NCBI RefSeq assembly: GCF_006385875.1
Contig: NZ_VFSU01000012.1
Location: 1-64,000, forward strand
Reading direction: 5' to 3'
From: Sandaracinobacter neustonicus
Lineage (GTDB): Bacteria; Pseudomonadota; Alphaproteobacteria; Sphingomonadales; Sphingomonadaceae
DNA length: 64,000 nucleotides
Position numbers and translations under genes: made by a program. Shown here in pieces: positions 7,062 through 15,646 of this stretch (position 1 is the stretch's first letter; every line of letters starts with the position of its first letter). The notes under the pieces were generated by a model, which was not told the origin of the DNA, searched no databases, and saw only the letters and a program-made list of their open reading frames with translations.

Positions 7062-7895
7062 ATGGGTGAGGAAAATGTGACACGGCTCCACCTGCATCTG
7101 GTTTCAGACTCCACCGGCGAAACGCTGGAAAGCTTGGTGAAAGCCGGGCTGGCGCAGTTCGCCGATGTCGACGCCGTGAAACATTATTGGCCGATGGTCC
7201 GCTCCGAAGGTCATCTGGATCGCGTGCTGGACGAAGTCTCCCGCACCCCCGGGCTCGTGCTCTACACATTGGTCGCCCGAAATGTGCGCGCCCGGCTGGA
7301 AACCCGCTGCGCCGCGCTGGGCCTGCCGGTCATCGCCGTGATGGACCCGGTGATCGAAGGCCTGGAACGCATGCTGGGCACCCGCGCGGAAAGCCGCCCC
7401 GGCGGCCAGCACCGCATGGACGAAGCCTATTTCGGCCGCATCGAAGCCATCCACTGGACAATGGAGCATGACGACGGCCTGCTGCCGCACGAATGGGAAG
7501 ACGCAGACCTTGTGCTCGCAGGAGTCTCCCGCAGCTCCAAAACTCCCACCTCCGTCTATCTCGCCAACCGGGGCTACAAGGTAGCGAACATCCCGCTGGT
7601 GCCCAACCGCCCCATCCCGCCGGAACTGTTCGAACTGAAAAAGCCCCTGATCGTCGGCCTCACCGTCGCCCCCGAACGGCTGATGCAAGTCCGCCGCGCC
7701 CGCATCCTGGGCCACGACACCGCCGGGATCTCCGCGAAATACGCAGACCCGGACGCCGTCGCCGACGAACTCAACAGCGCCCGCCGCATGTTCGCAGACC
7801 GGGGATGGCCAGTGATCGACGTAACCCGCCGAAGCATCGAGGAAACGGCGGCGGAGCTGATGAACCTGCTGGGGATGCGGCGTGAGGTGGGGTGA
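7062..7895 (+). CDS. ppsR: pyruvate, water dikinase regulatory protein (PPSR, DUF299)
   Basis: A 277-residue bifunctional kinase/pyrophosphorylase that inactivates PEP synthase or PPDK by ADP-dependent Thr phosphorylation and reactivates it with phosphate. It begins with LHLHLVSDSTGETLESL, has the nucleotide-binding loop GVSRSSKTPTSVYLANRG and ends with VTRRSIEETAAEL. The ATG at 7062 follows AGGAGG with only one base of spacing; a GTG at 7077, four bases after GAGGA, is an equally good start. It corresponds to the first gene right of the Caulobacter origin, and maf, aroE and coaE follow in the same direction. Confidence 0.93.
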   Translation: MGEENVTRLHLHLVSDSTGETLESLVKAGLAQFADVDAVKHYWPMVRSEGHLDRVLDEVSRTPGLVLYTLVARNVRARLETRCAALGLPVIAVMDPVIEGLERMLGTRAESRPGGQHRMDEAYFGRIEAIHWTMEHDDGLLPHEWEDADLVLAGVSRSSKTPTSVYLANRGYKVANIPLVPNRPIPPELFELKKPLIVGLTVAPERLMQVRRARILGHDTAGISAKYADPDAVADELNSARRMFADRGWPVIDVTRRSIEETAAELMNLLGMRREVG

Positions 7896-7954
7896 GCCGG
7901 TGGGCGTGGCGGCTGAGGATTCCGTCCATGGAACTCTCTCTTTTTGGTTTTTTG

Positions 7955-8280
7955 CCTCCGGCGGGCAGGGAAATGATTTCCCTGCACCCTCTAACTTTGC
8001 GTTGCGCTTGAACTCCAACGCCGTGCGGATGATCCGCTTTGATTGCCTGCGGCGCACCGAAGGCTCTCTCGCCCCGTTGGGGGGAGAGATGGAGAGGGGG
8101 GAGCAACGCTGGGCTAAGTCAACCCCTGTAACCACACGTAAAACCGAAAGCGCCGCAGGCAGAAAACCAAACCAGCACCCGCAACCCCAACACCAAATCC
8201 ACAACACCAATTCAGAGGGTGCAGGGAAATCATTTCCCTGCCGGGTGCAGGGCAGAGCCCTGCCCGCCGGAGGCAAAACC
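7955..8280 (-). repeat. two inverted copies of the mosaic repeat between ppsR and maf
   Basis: The 0.39-kb gap holds one copy in reverse orientation (TTGCCTCCGGCGGGCAGGG, the GCAGGGAAAT-type palindrome at about 7965-7985 with a G in place of the usual central C, then ATTGCCTGCGGCGC and GCCCCGTTGGGGGGAGAG). A second, forward copy of the palindrome end is at 8215-8275 (GAGGGTGCAGGGAAAT..CCCTGCCGGG..GCCGGAGGCAAAA). The second copy ends only a few bases before the maf start codon, so it lies in the maf 5' region. Confidence 0.75.
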
Positions 8281-8282
8281 GC

Positions 8283-8870
8283 ATGATCATCCTAGCCAGC
8301 GAAAGCGCCTCCAGAAAAGCCATGCTAACCGCAGCAGGCGTGAAGTTCGAAGCCGTCCCGGCAAGGATAGACGAAGCGGCGATAACCGAGGCGATGCGCG
8401 GCAGCCCGGTCCGCGATGTGGCGGATCGGCTGGCGGAGATGAAGGCGCTGAAGCTGAGCCGGTCGCGCCCCGGTCTCATGGTGCTGGGCAGCGATTCCAT
8501 GCTGGAGCTGGAGCGCGGGGTGTGGCTGGAGAAGCCGGGGACTCTGGACGGGTTGCGGGCGCAGCTCAGGCTTCTGCGTGGGCGGGTGCATCGGCTGGTG
8601 AGCGCGGCGATGGTCGCGCAGGACGGTCAGCCCTTGTGGCGGCATGTGGAGGTGGCGACGCTGACGGTGCGGGACTTCAGCGAGGATTGGCTGGAGGATT
8701 ATGTGGCGGCGTGCGGAGAACAGGTGCTGTCCAGCGTCGGCGGCTATCATCTGGAGGGGCTGGGGGCGCAACTGTTCACGCGGATCGAGGGTGACCAGTT
8801 CGTGGTGCGGGGATTGCCCTTGCTGGCGGTGCTGGGGTGGCTGCGCGAAGCCGGGGAGTTGCGGATTTGA
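8283..8870 (+). CDS. maf: Maf-family nucleoside triphosphate pyrophosphatase
   Basis: A 195-residue Maf/HAM1-like house-cleaning enzyme that hydrolyses non-canonical or excess nucleotides (dTTP/UTP or m7GTP type) to monophosphates. The N-terminus MIILASESASRKAML matches the family's first loop; GSDSMLEL, RVHRLVSAAMV and the C-terminal VGGYHLEGLGAQLFTRIEGD..VVRGLPLL complete the signature. The start ATG at 8283 is directly after a repeat copy. The stop codon overlaps the first codon of aroE, as in the maf-aroE-coaE operon of Caulobacter. Confidence 0.93.
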   Translation: MIILASESASRKAMLTAAGVKFEAVPARIDEAAITEAMRGSPVRDVADRLAEMKALKLSRSRPGLMVLGSDSMLELERGVWLEKPGTLDGLRAQLRLLRGRVHRLVSAAMVAQDGQPLWRHVEVATLTVRDFSEDWLEDYVAACGEQVLSSVGGYHLEGLGAQLFTRIEGDQFVVRGLPLLAVLGWLREAGELRI

Positions 8871-9739
8871 AGCGGGCAGAGGTGATCGGCGACCCGATCG
8901 CGCAATCGAAATCGCCGTTGATTCACGGCTTCTGGCTCTCGGCGCTGGGGCTGGAGGGAGAGTATCGTGCCACACATATGCGCACGGATGACCTGCCCAC
9001 TTTCTTCGCGGAACGGCGGGCGCAGCCCGATTGGGCGGGCTGCAATGTCACGATGCCGCACAAGGAAGCGGTGATTCCATTTCTGGACCGGCTCGATCCG
9101 CTGGCGGAAAAGCTGCGCGCGGTGAACACGATCGTCCGCACCGGCGGCGGCGAACTTCTGGGTTTCAACACCGATGTCGCGGGTGTGGCGGAGCCGCTGA
9201 AGCGCCATCTCATTGGCGGCTATCCCGGCCATGTCGCGACTTATGCGCAGATCATCGGCGCGGGCGGCGCGGCGCGGGCGGCGGTGTTGGGGGCGATCGA
9301 GGCCGGATATCGGGATTTCGACATCTTCAACCGCTCCCCGGCGCGGGCCGATGCGCTGGCCGAACTGGCGGGCGCGCCATTCGGAACCGGCAATTCGCTG
9401 GAGGCGCTGGGGCCGATCCGAAACCCGAACGAGGGCGAGGCGGTTCAACGCTATAGCCATATTCTGATCAACGCGACCGGCATGGGGATGGGCGGCGCAA
9501 ACCCGGTCCCCATCGACCTGTCGGCTTATTATCCGGACACGATCGTGTTCGACATGGTCTATGCCCCGCTGGAAACGCCGCTTCTGGCGCAGGCGCGCGC
9601 GCTGGGCTTGCGCACCATCGACGGGCTGGAGATGCTGGTGGGGCAGGCGGCCGTGGCGTTCGAGCATTTCTTCGGCGTAAAACCCCCGCGCGAGCGTGAC
9701 GCGGAACTGCGCGCCCTGCTGACGGGAGGACAGGCATGA
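8867..9739 (+). CDS. aroE: shikimate dehydrogenase
   Basis: A 290-residue NADPH-dependent enzyme that reduces 3-dehydroshikimate in aromatic amino acid synthesis. The N-terminal substrate domain shows GDPIAQSKSPLIHGFW and NVTMPHKEAVIPFLD with the catalytic Lys; GFNTDVAGV follows, then the Rossmann loop IIGAGGAARAAVLG and NRSPARADALAEL. The closing segment is LDGLEMLVGQAAVAFEHFFG. I choose the TTG at 8867 that overlaps the maf stop (TTGA); the frame opens further upstream only within maf. The stop overlaps coaE. Confidence 0.93.
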   Translation: MKRAEVIGDPIAQSKSPLIHGFWLSALGLEGEYRATHMRTDDLPTFFAERRAQPDWAGCNVTMPHKEAVIPFLDRLDPLAEKLRAVNTIVRTGGGELLGFNTDVAGVAEPLKRHLIGGYPGHVATYAQIIGAGGAARAAVLGAIEAGYRDFDIFNRSPARADALAELAGAPFGTGNSLEALGPIRNPNEGEAVQRYSHILINATGMGMGGANPVPIDLSAYYPDTIVFDMVYAPLETPLLAQARALGLRTIDGLEMLVGQAAVAFEHFFGVKPPRERDAELRALLTGGQA

Positions 9740-10338
9740 AACGGCCGGTTGTGATCGGGCTGACGGGCTCCATCGGCATGGGAAAATCCAAGGTCGCCTC
9801 CAAATTCCGCCATCTGGGCGTGCCGGTGTTCGATGCCGATGCGGCGGTGCGGCAGGTGCAGGGGCCGGGCGGCGTGGCGTTGCCCGCGATCGAGGCCGCC
9901 TTCCCCGGCACCACCGGCAAGGCAGGCGTGGACAGGGCGAAGCTGGGCGCGGCGGTGTTCGGGAAGCCTAAGGAATTGAAGCGGCTGGAACGCATCGTCC
10001 ACCCGGCCGTGGGCAAGCTGCAGCAGGCCTTCCGCCGCAAATATCGCAGCCGCCGCGCCATCGTGCTGGATATCCCGCTGCTGCTGGAAGGCGAAGGCTG
10101 GAAGCATGTGGACATGATCGCCGTCGCGTCGGCCCCCTTCCATGTGCAGCGCGCCCGCGTGCTGGCCCGGCCGGGGATGACAGAGGCGAAATTCCGCAAC
10201 GTGCTGCAACATCAGATGCCGGATTCGGAAAAACGGCGAATTGCCGATATCGTGATCGAAACCGGGCGCGGACGGCTGCTGACCTTCCGCACCGTGCAGG
10301 CAATCGCCCGAGTCGCAAAAGGGCACAAAGGCGGCTGA
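9736..10338 (+). CDS. coaE: dephospho-CoA kinase
   Basis: A 200-residue P-loop kinase for the last step of coenzyme A synthesis. The Walker A loop is GLTGSIGMGKSKVA, followed by GVPVFDADAAVRQ, LERIVHPAV and the catalytic/lid region IVLDIPLLLEG, with VQRARVLARPGMTEAKF as substrate helix. The ATG overlaps the aroE stop as ATGA. In Caulobacter dnaQ follows here; in this genome coaE is followed by a SpoIIAA-like gene. Confidence 0.95.
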   Translation: MKRPVVIGLTGSIGMGKSKVASKFRHLGVPVFDADAAVRQVQGPGGVALPAIEAAFPGTTGKAGVDRAKLGAAVFGKPKELKRLERIVHPAVGKLQQAFRRKYRSRRAIVLDIPLLLEGEGWKHVDMIAVASAPFHVQRARVLARPGMTEAKFRNVLQHQMPDSEKRRIADIVIETGRGRLLTFRTVQAIARVAKGHKGG

Positions 10339-10371
10339 TAGCAGGCGCAACGTTCCGGGGAGGACGGCGGA

Positions 10372-10740
10372 ATGTATGAGCGGATCGAAACATCACCCGG
10401 CACCATCGGCATCCGGCTGGGCGAAACGCTGACCATAGACGAAATCAACCAGCTCTACGCCGACGCAGCCGAGGCGCTCACCAGCCACGAAAGGCTGAAC
10501 TACTTTGTAGACGCCCGCGCATGGTCCCACGCCGGGCTGCAAGCCGGGCTTCACAGCCTGAAAATGCGCCTCGCCCACCTCGACTGGTTCCACCGCTTCG
10601 AACGCGTCGCCGTGGTGACAGACAGCGTCCTGCTGGGCGGATCGGTGAAACTGCTGGACCTGTTGACCCCAATGATGGACGTCCGCGCCTTCTCACCCGC
10701 CGACGTCGAGGCGGGCTTGCGCTGGTGCGAGGGCGGGTAG
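10372..10740 (+). CDS. SpoIIAA-like (STAS-fold) protein
   Basis: A 122-residue protein with the SpoIIAA_like pattern: an N-terminal MYERIETSPGTIGIRLGETLTIDEINQLY, a central LNYFVDARAWSHAGLQAGLHSLKMRLAHLD and WFHRFERVAVVTDSV, and a closing EVRxF-type strand here written MDVRAFSPADVEAGLRW. The family is related to CRAL-TRIO/STAS domains and its role is undefined. It starts 33 bases after coaE on the same strand, so it may be the last gene of the ppsR-coaE transcript. Start ATG follows GAGGACGGCGGA. Confidence 0.75.
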   Translation: MYERIETSPGTIGIRLGETLTIDEINQLYADAAEALTSHERLNYFVDARAWSHAGLQAGLHSLKMRLAHLDWFHRFERVAVVTDSVLLGGSVKLLDLLTPMMDVRAFSPADVEAGLRWCEGG

Positions 10741-10744
10741 GAGG

Positions 10745-11195
10745 AGGCTTTGCCTCCGGCGGGCAGGGAAATCATTTCCCTGCACCCTCAACATTGGCGT
10801 CGCGCGACAACTTCAGCGCCGCTTGAGTGATCCACTTTACTTGCCTGCGACGCTACGTGTCTCTCTCCCCCTGCAAGGGGGAGAGTTGGAGAGGGGGTGT
10901 CAGCGGTTGGCCTAATCCACTGACATCATAGAAGCGCACCGAAAAGCGCCGAAGGCTATAACGGACTTACCACCACCCAAACCGCCGCACCGGATCAAAG
11001 TTGGGGGGCCACGTGGGGAGAACGCAGGACACTCTCCAAAGCGCCGCAGGCACCTAATTCCCAACCTCACGCCAAGCGGAGAACCCCCACAAAATCCCTC
11101 ACCTGCATAGGAGGGGTTAAAAACTTCCGGGGGTGCAGGGGCGTCAGGCCCCTGCCGGGGTGAAGGGGCAGAGCCCCTTCGTTCAAAGCGCCACC
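10745..11195 (-). repeat. interspersed mosaic repeat, reverse copy
   Basis: The gap 10741-11423 (680 bp) has no convincing gene. It holds a reversed mosaic repeat: TTTGCCTCCGGCGGGCAGGG, the GCAGGGAAAT palindrome near 10762-10782, a TTGCCTGCGACGC segment and CCCCCTGCAAGGGGGAGAG. Farther on (11130-11185) is a reversed copy of the GCAGGGGCGTCAGGCCCCTGC / AAGGGGCAGAGCCCCTT module pair. The remaining sequence (11200-11420) is C- and A-rich with no recognised feature apart from the start region of the dipeptidase. Confidence 0.75.
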
Positions 11196-11423
11196 TTCCA
11201 AGAAGTCACCACAAAGAGACATCGAAGAACCACCCGCAATCCCCACCCCAGCCCAACCCAGAATCCGCCCCCATCGCCCACCTTCCATCCAGCCAAATTC
11301 CCCCACAATCCGAGTCCACTACCCCCCGGATTCCACACGTCCCCTAAACCCCAACCCGCTTCAATCGCCGTCTCAACGCGAAGCTCGCTTGACCTCGCTT
11401 GTTCGCCGTCCCATCAACGGGTC

Positions 11424-12668
11424 ATGCGCAGCTTCATCCTTGCCGGAACCGCCCTGTTCGCCGCCGCCTGTGCCCAGGCCCAGCCCGCGAACCCCACCGA
11501 TACAGACGCCCGTGTGGAGGCGGTGCTGAAGGCAGCCCCCGTCGCCGATGGCCACAACGATTGGCCCTATGCGCTGCGTTTGGCCTACGGTCTGGAGGGC
11601 GCGAAGACGGCCGATCTCGAAAAGCCGGTCACGGTCGTCTCCACCAGCGCGTTTGCCACCGGGGAGCCGACGGTGGGCCACACCTCCATCCCGTGGATCC
11701 GCAAGGGACATCTGGGTTACCAGCTCTGGTCGGTTTACGTGCCCGCAAGCCTTTCGCCTGACGAAGCCGTAAAGCAGACGTTCGAGCAGATCGGCATTGC
11801 CAAAAGCTTTGCCCAGCGCCGGCCGGACGTGTTCGCCAATGTGCTGACGGCGGATGAAGCCGTGAAGGCCGTGAAGGCGGGCAAGCTGGCGGGGATCGTC
11901 GCGATCGAGGGGGCCAATCAGGTCAACGACGATATCGAAACGCTGCGCAAGGCCCATGCACAGGGCGTCCGCTCGATGACGCTGGCGCACAGCAAAAACA
12001 CCCGCCTGTTCGACAGCGCGACCGACACCCCGCTGCACAACGGCATCGCCAAAGAGGCCCCGGCCTTCATCGCCGAGATGAACCGGCTGGGCGTCCTCGT
12101 GGACCTGTCGCATGTCTCGCCGGCCGTGATGAATCAGGTGCTGGATATCACCAAGGCCCCGGTGATCTTCTCGCACAGCTCTGCCCGTGCGCTGGCGGAC
12201 GTGCCGCGCAACGTGCCGGATGATGTGCTGAAGCGCATGCCTGCCAACGGCGGCATCGTCATGGTCACCTTCGTGCCGCAGTTCATCAACCCGGCCCGTA
12301 TCGAATGGCAGGCCCGGCGCGACGCCGCCGCCAAGGCCGCAGGCCCCGATTCGGCCGAAGCGATGAAGGCGTGGGACGCCGCCAATCCGCGCCCCGTCAC
12401 CACGCTGGCGATGGTCGCGGATCATGTCGAGCATGTCGCCAAGGTCGCCGGATATGATCATGTTGGCCTCGGCGGAGATTTCGATGGCGTGCCAGACCTG
12501 CCCGAGGGCCTTGAAAGCGTCGCCAAATATCCGGCGCTGTTCGCGGAACTGGCCCGGCGCGGCTGGTCGGACGCAAATCTGAAGAAGCTGTCGAGCGAGA
12601 ATTTCCTCCGCGTCCTGCGCGCGAACGAAAAGGTCGCAAAACAGCTGTCCAAATCCGCCACCCGCTGA
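11424..12668 (+). CDS. membrane dipeptidase (peptidase family M19), exported
   Basis: A 414-residue zinc dipeptidase. The N-terminus RSFILAGTALFAAACAQA is an export signal, with a possible lipobox ending at Cys. Metal-binding and fold motifs are APVADGHNDWPYALR (HxD), GIVAIEGANQV (bridging Glu), VDLSHVSPAVM, VIFSHSSARAL and VGLGGDFDGVPDLP. Family members hydrolyse dipeptides, including D-residue peptides. The ATG at 11424 is chosen because it begins the signal peptide; the open frame upstream extends into repeat DNA. It stands alone between repeat-rich gaps. Confidence 0.92.
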   Translation: MRSFILAGTALFAAACAQAQPANPTDTDARVEAVLKAAPVADGHNDWPYALRLAYGLEGAKTADLEKPVTVVSTSAFATGEPTVGHTSIPWIRKGHLGYQLWSVYVPASLSPDEAVKQTFEQIGIAKSFAQRRPDVFANVLTADEAVKAVKAGKLAGIVAIEGANQVNDDIETLRKAHAQGVRSMTLAHSKNTRLFDSATDTPLHNGIAKEAPAFIAEMNRLGVLVDLSHVSPAVMNQVLDITKAPVIFSHSSARALADVPRNVPDDVLKRMPANGGIVMVTFVPQFINPARIEWQARRDAAAKAAGPDSAEAMKAWDAANPRPVTTLAMVADHVEHVAKVAGYDHVGLGGDFDGVPDLPEGLESVAKYPALFAELARRGWSDANLKKLSSENFLRVLRANEKVAKQLSKSATR

Positions 12669-12758
12669 GCACCCTCAGACAAAGGCGTCAGCTTCGGCCA
12701 ACACCATTCGTCGAAAAGCGGCTTGACCTTTGGTTGCCCGGTCTCAACCTGTCAGGCC

Positions 12759-13499
12759 ATGTGGCGCGCTGCTCTCCCCTTGCTCTTGCTTGGCGCCTGC
12801 GACAGCCCGCCGGTTGCGCAGAGCGTCATGCAATCCAGCCCAGGCACCGGGGAAATCCGCCCGGTCAAAGCGCCCATCGGCCCCGCCTTCCCCGCGCCGG
12901 ACAGGCCCGTGGCCAGCATTGCCTCCGCCACATGGTCCGACGAAGACGCACGAGACAATGACGGCGAGGCCGAAGACGTAATCCGACGCCTCGGCATTCG
13001 CCCCGGCATGCACATCGCCGATATCGGCGCAGGCTCCGGCTATTACACCATCCGCCTCTCCCCCGTGGTCGGCCTAACGGGCAGGATCGTCGCCAACGAC
13101 ATCATCCCGGATTATCTCGCCCGCCTGCGCAAACGCAGCGCAGACAAGGGCCTCACCAACGTGGATTTCACCCTCGGAGACGCAGGCGACGCCAACCTCG
13201 CCAGCCAAAGCGTAGACCTCGCCCTCATGGCGCACATGTATCACGAAATCTCCGAGCCCTTCGCGCTGCTCTGGCGGCTGCAAGACGATCTGAAACCCGG
13301 CGGCCGCCTCGCCATCCTCGATTCAGATCGCCCGACGGCGCGCCACGGCACCCCGCCAGCGCTGCTCCGCTGCGAACTCGCCGCCGCGGGCTACCAACAG
13401 ATCGCCTTCAACCGCCTCGAAAACGGCCGCTACCTCACCGTCTTCCAACCCACCTTCCGCCCGGACCCCGGCACCATCCGCCCCTGCAAGGCGAACTGA
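12759..13499 (+). CDS. class I SAM-dependent methyltransferase with lipoprotein signal
   Basis: A 246-residue protein with an N-terminal lipoprotein signal (WRAALPLLLLGAC, lipobox LGAC) followed by a methyltransferase domain. The SAM-binding loop is IADIGAGSGYYTIRLS, an acidic strand end is IVANDIIPDYLARL, and ALMAHMYHEISEPF and LKPGGRLAILDSDRP give later motifs. Exported methyltransferase-fold proteins of this type are common in sphingomonads and Caulobacter but their substrate is unknown. The ATG at 12759 is chosen to match the signal. It converges on parB across a repeat. Confidence 0.8.
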   Translation: MWRAALPLLLLGACDSPPVAQSVMQSSPGTGEIRPVKAPIGPAFPAPDRPVASIASATWSDEDARDNDGEAEDVIRRLGIRPGMHIADIGAGSGYYTIRLSPVVGLTGRIVANDIIPDYLARLRKRSADKGLTNVDFTLGDAGDANLASQSVDLALMAHMYHEISEPFALLWRLQDDLKPGGRLAILDSDRPTARHGTPPALLRCELAAAGYQQIAFNRLENGRYLTVFQPTFRPDPGTIRPCKAN

Positions 13500-13517
13500 G
13501 CGGGCGTGGCGCTTAGA

Positions 13518-13930
13518 ACGAAGGGGCTCTGCCCCTTCACCCCGGCAGGGGCGTGACGCCCCTGCACCCCCTTAGTTTTTTAGCCCCTCCTCCTTTAGGG
13601 GAGGGGTTGGGGGTGGGGGCCATCCGCTTGGCGCGAGGCTGGATTTCAATGCCTGCGGCGCTTCAGGCCTTAACGCCACCCCCTCACCCCGGACTTGATC
13701 CGGGGTCCAGCTTCTCTTCTCCAACGTGGCCAAAGACCAGCCTCGATCCCGGATCAAGTCCGGGATGACGCTGTGGTAGCGGAAATGCTGGTGGATCAAC
13801 CCCGACATTGCCACCCCCCTTCCCCAACGGGGAGAGAGGCCCCGCGCCGCAGGTAATCAATCCAATACCCCCACAACGGCGGAGATCGGCCACAATGCAG
13901 ATATCGAGAGTGCAGGGATTCATGTCCCTG
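13518..13930 (+). repeat. interspersed mosaic repeat, near full-length copy
   Basis: The convergent gap 13500-13968 repeats the module order seen at 5176: AAGGGGCTCTGCCCCTT, CAGGGGCGTGACGCCCCTG, AGTTTTTTAGCCCCTCC hairpin with G-rich tail, ATCCGCTTGGCGCGAGG, the GACTTGATCCGGGGTCC / GGATCAAGTCCGGGATGAC inverted pair (13688-13769), CCAACGGGGAGAGAG and CGCCGCAGGTAATC. The last palindrome is degenerate (GCAGGGATTCATGTCCCTGC, 13913-13932). Position between two gene 3' ends would allow it to act as a bidirectional terminator. Confidence 0.85.
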
Positions 13931-13968
13931 CCAGGGGAGTTTGAGGGAGCAGCGCCCCCTCAAAAACC

Positions 13969-14829
13969 TCACCCCTGCAACCGGGCAATGATCGAATCCA
14001 ACTGATCCAGATCGGAAAAGCGCAACGTCACAGTCCCCCGCTTCCCGCGCGCTTCGATCGCCACCTGCAGCCCAAGCGAGTCCGACAGTTGCGATTCCAG
14101 CGCATCCAGCTCCGGATCCCGGCGGCTTGAGGCTTGCGCCTTGGGGGCGGTAATCCCCTGGCTCCGGCGCGCCGCTTCTTCCGCCTGGCGAACAGTAAGT
14201 CCTTGTGCTGCAATATCTTTTGCCAGAGCGCTGGGGTCTTTCGCCTGCATCACCGCCTTGGCGTGGCCCAGCGTCAGCAGCCCCATTTTCACCAGCGTCT
14301 GCACATCGTCAGGCAAATCCAGCAGCCGCAGCAGGTTGGCGACATGGCTGCGCGCCTTACCAGTGACGGAGGCGACCATTTCCTGCGTATGCCCGAATTC
14401 GGCGATAAGGCGTTGATACCCCTGCGCTTCTTCAATCGGGTTCAGGTCCGTGCGCTGGACATTCTCGATAATGGCGGCTTCGAAGCCGTCGATATCGCTG
14501 AAGTTGCGGATCACAACCGGGATTTCATGCAGCCCGGCCATCTGGCTGGCGCGCCAGCGCCGTTCACCGGCGACGATTTCGTAGCGCCCCTCGGCCGAAG
14601 GGCGAACGAGGATGGGCTGGAGCACACCCTTTATACGGATGGAATCCGCCAGTTCGTTCAGCGCGATCTCGTCGAAGGTGCGCCGGGGCTGGCCCGGGTT
14701 CGGGCTGATCGAGGCGACTGGCAGCAGGCTTGCTGCCTTGCTGTCATTGGTCGCTACCGGCGGCGCGGACCCCATTTCTTCCAGAAGGGCGGACAGCCCG
14801 CGACCCAGTCCTGCACGTTTCACCGTCAT
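13969..14829 (-). CDS. parB: chromosome partitioning protein ParB
   Basis: A 286-residue CTPase clamp that loads at parS. The N-terminus has the ParA-interacting basic segment KRAGLGRGLSALLEEMG. The CTP-binding/ParB motifs are PVASISPNPGQPRRTFDE, ELADSIRIKGVLQPILVRP, YEIVAGERRWRASQMAG and IIENVQRTDLNPIEEA, followed by the parS-reading helix-turn-helix (GHTQEMVASVTGKARSHVANLLRLLDLP) and a C-terminal dimer domain. GGAGGG precedes the ATG at 14829. It is the last gene of mnmG-rsmG-parA-parB, transcribed toward the candidate origin. Confidence 0.96.
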   Translation of the reverse strand: MTVKRAGLGRGLSALLEEMGSAPPVATNDSKAASLLPVASISPNPGQPRRTFDEIALNELADSIRIKGVLQPILVRPSAEGRYEIVAGERRWRASQMAGLHEIPVVIRNFSDIDGFEAAIIENVQRTDLNPIEEAQGYQRLIAEFGHTQEMVASVTGKARSHVANLLRLLDLPDDVQTLVKMGLLTLGHAKAVMQAKDPSALAKDIAAQGLTVRQAEEAARRSQGITAPKAQASSRRDPELDALESQLSDSLGLQVAIEARGKRGTVTLRFSDLDQLDSIIARLQG

Positions 14830-14878
14830 ATAACCCTCCACTGCGTCCCCCTTGTGGCTTTGAACTCTTACCAACATG

Positions 14879-15646
14879 TCAGGCCGCTTTCGCGGCCGCG
14901 CCGATCATTTCCCGCGCCAGCGCCATATAGGCCTCCGATCCCGGGCAACGAATATCGTAGAGCAACGCGGGCATGCCGTGGCTGGGCGCTTCGGACAGCC
15001 GCACGTTGCGCGGAATCATCGTTTCATACACCCGCGCACCCAGCGCCGCGCGCACATCCGCTGCGACGAGGTCAGACAGCCGGTTACGCCGGTCGTGCAT
15101 GGTCAGCACCACGCCTTCGATATCCAGTCGGGGATTTTGCCGTGCGCGCACCTGCTCGATGGTTTTCAACAGCTGGGACAACCCCTCCATCGCGTAGAAT
15201 TCCGTCTGCAACGGAATCATCACACCATCGGCCGCGACCAGCGCGTTCAGCGTCAACAGCGAGAGGGAGGGCGGGCAATCGATGAACAGCCAGTCACAGG
15301 CGGGCAACTTCTGGATCGCTGCCTTCAGCCGCCCGGCGGCGTTCGGCTGGCCAGACAGCTCGATTTCCGCTGCCGCCAGCCCTTCGACTGCGGGCACGAG
15401 GAACAGCCCCGGAACCAGCGTCTCCTGTGCCGCTTCCGCCGCCAGTTCAGGATCGAACAACAGGTCATAGCTGGAGGGGTTGCGCCGGTCGCGTGGAATG
15501 CCAAACCCAGTGGAGGCATTGCCTTGCGGATCGAAATCCAGAAGGGTCACGCGGTGCCCACTGGCCGCCAGCGCGGTGGCAAGATTGATGGCAGTGGTCG
15601 TCTTGCCGACCCCGCCCTTCTGGTTCGCGACTGCTATGGTTCGCAT
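14879..15646 (-). CDS. parA: chromosome partitioning ATPase ParA
   Basis: A 255-residue deviant Walker-type ATPase that moves ParB-parS complexes. The start MRTIAVANQKGGVGKTTTAINL includes the KGGVGKTT signature, followed by VTLLDFDPQGNASTG (Walker A') and WLFIDCPPSLSLLTL (Walker B). The start codon overlaps the rsmG stop in the order TGATG. The 49-base spacing to parB is consistent with co-transcription. Confidence 0.97.
   Translation of the reverse strand: MRTIAVANQKGGVGKTTTAINLATALAASGHRVTLLDFDPQGNASTGFGIPRDRRNPSSYDLLFDPELAAEAAQETLVPGLFLVPAVEGLAAAEIELSGQPNAAGRLKAAIQKLPACDWLFIDCPPSLSLLTLNALVAADGVMIPLQTEFYAMEGLSQLLKTIEQVRARQNPRLDIEGVVLTMHDRRNRLSDLVAADVRAALGARVYETMIPRNVRLSEAPSHGMPALLYDIRCPGSEAYMALAREMIGAAAKAA

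Noticed and set aside
7104-8276. 390-codon minus-strand frame covering ppsR and the ppsR-maf gap
   Set aside because: It is antisense to ppsR over its length and ends in a repeat; ppsR is conserved and correctly placed.
11133-11423. N-terminal extension of the dipeptidase frame
   Set aside because: The extra 97 codons run through repeat DNA; the signal peptide begins at 11424.
5176-13930. CRISPR array suspected from repeated palindromes
   Set aside because: The repeats are irregular in spacing, longer than CRISPR repeats and lack unique spacers; no cas genes are present.
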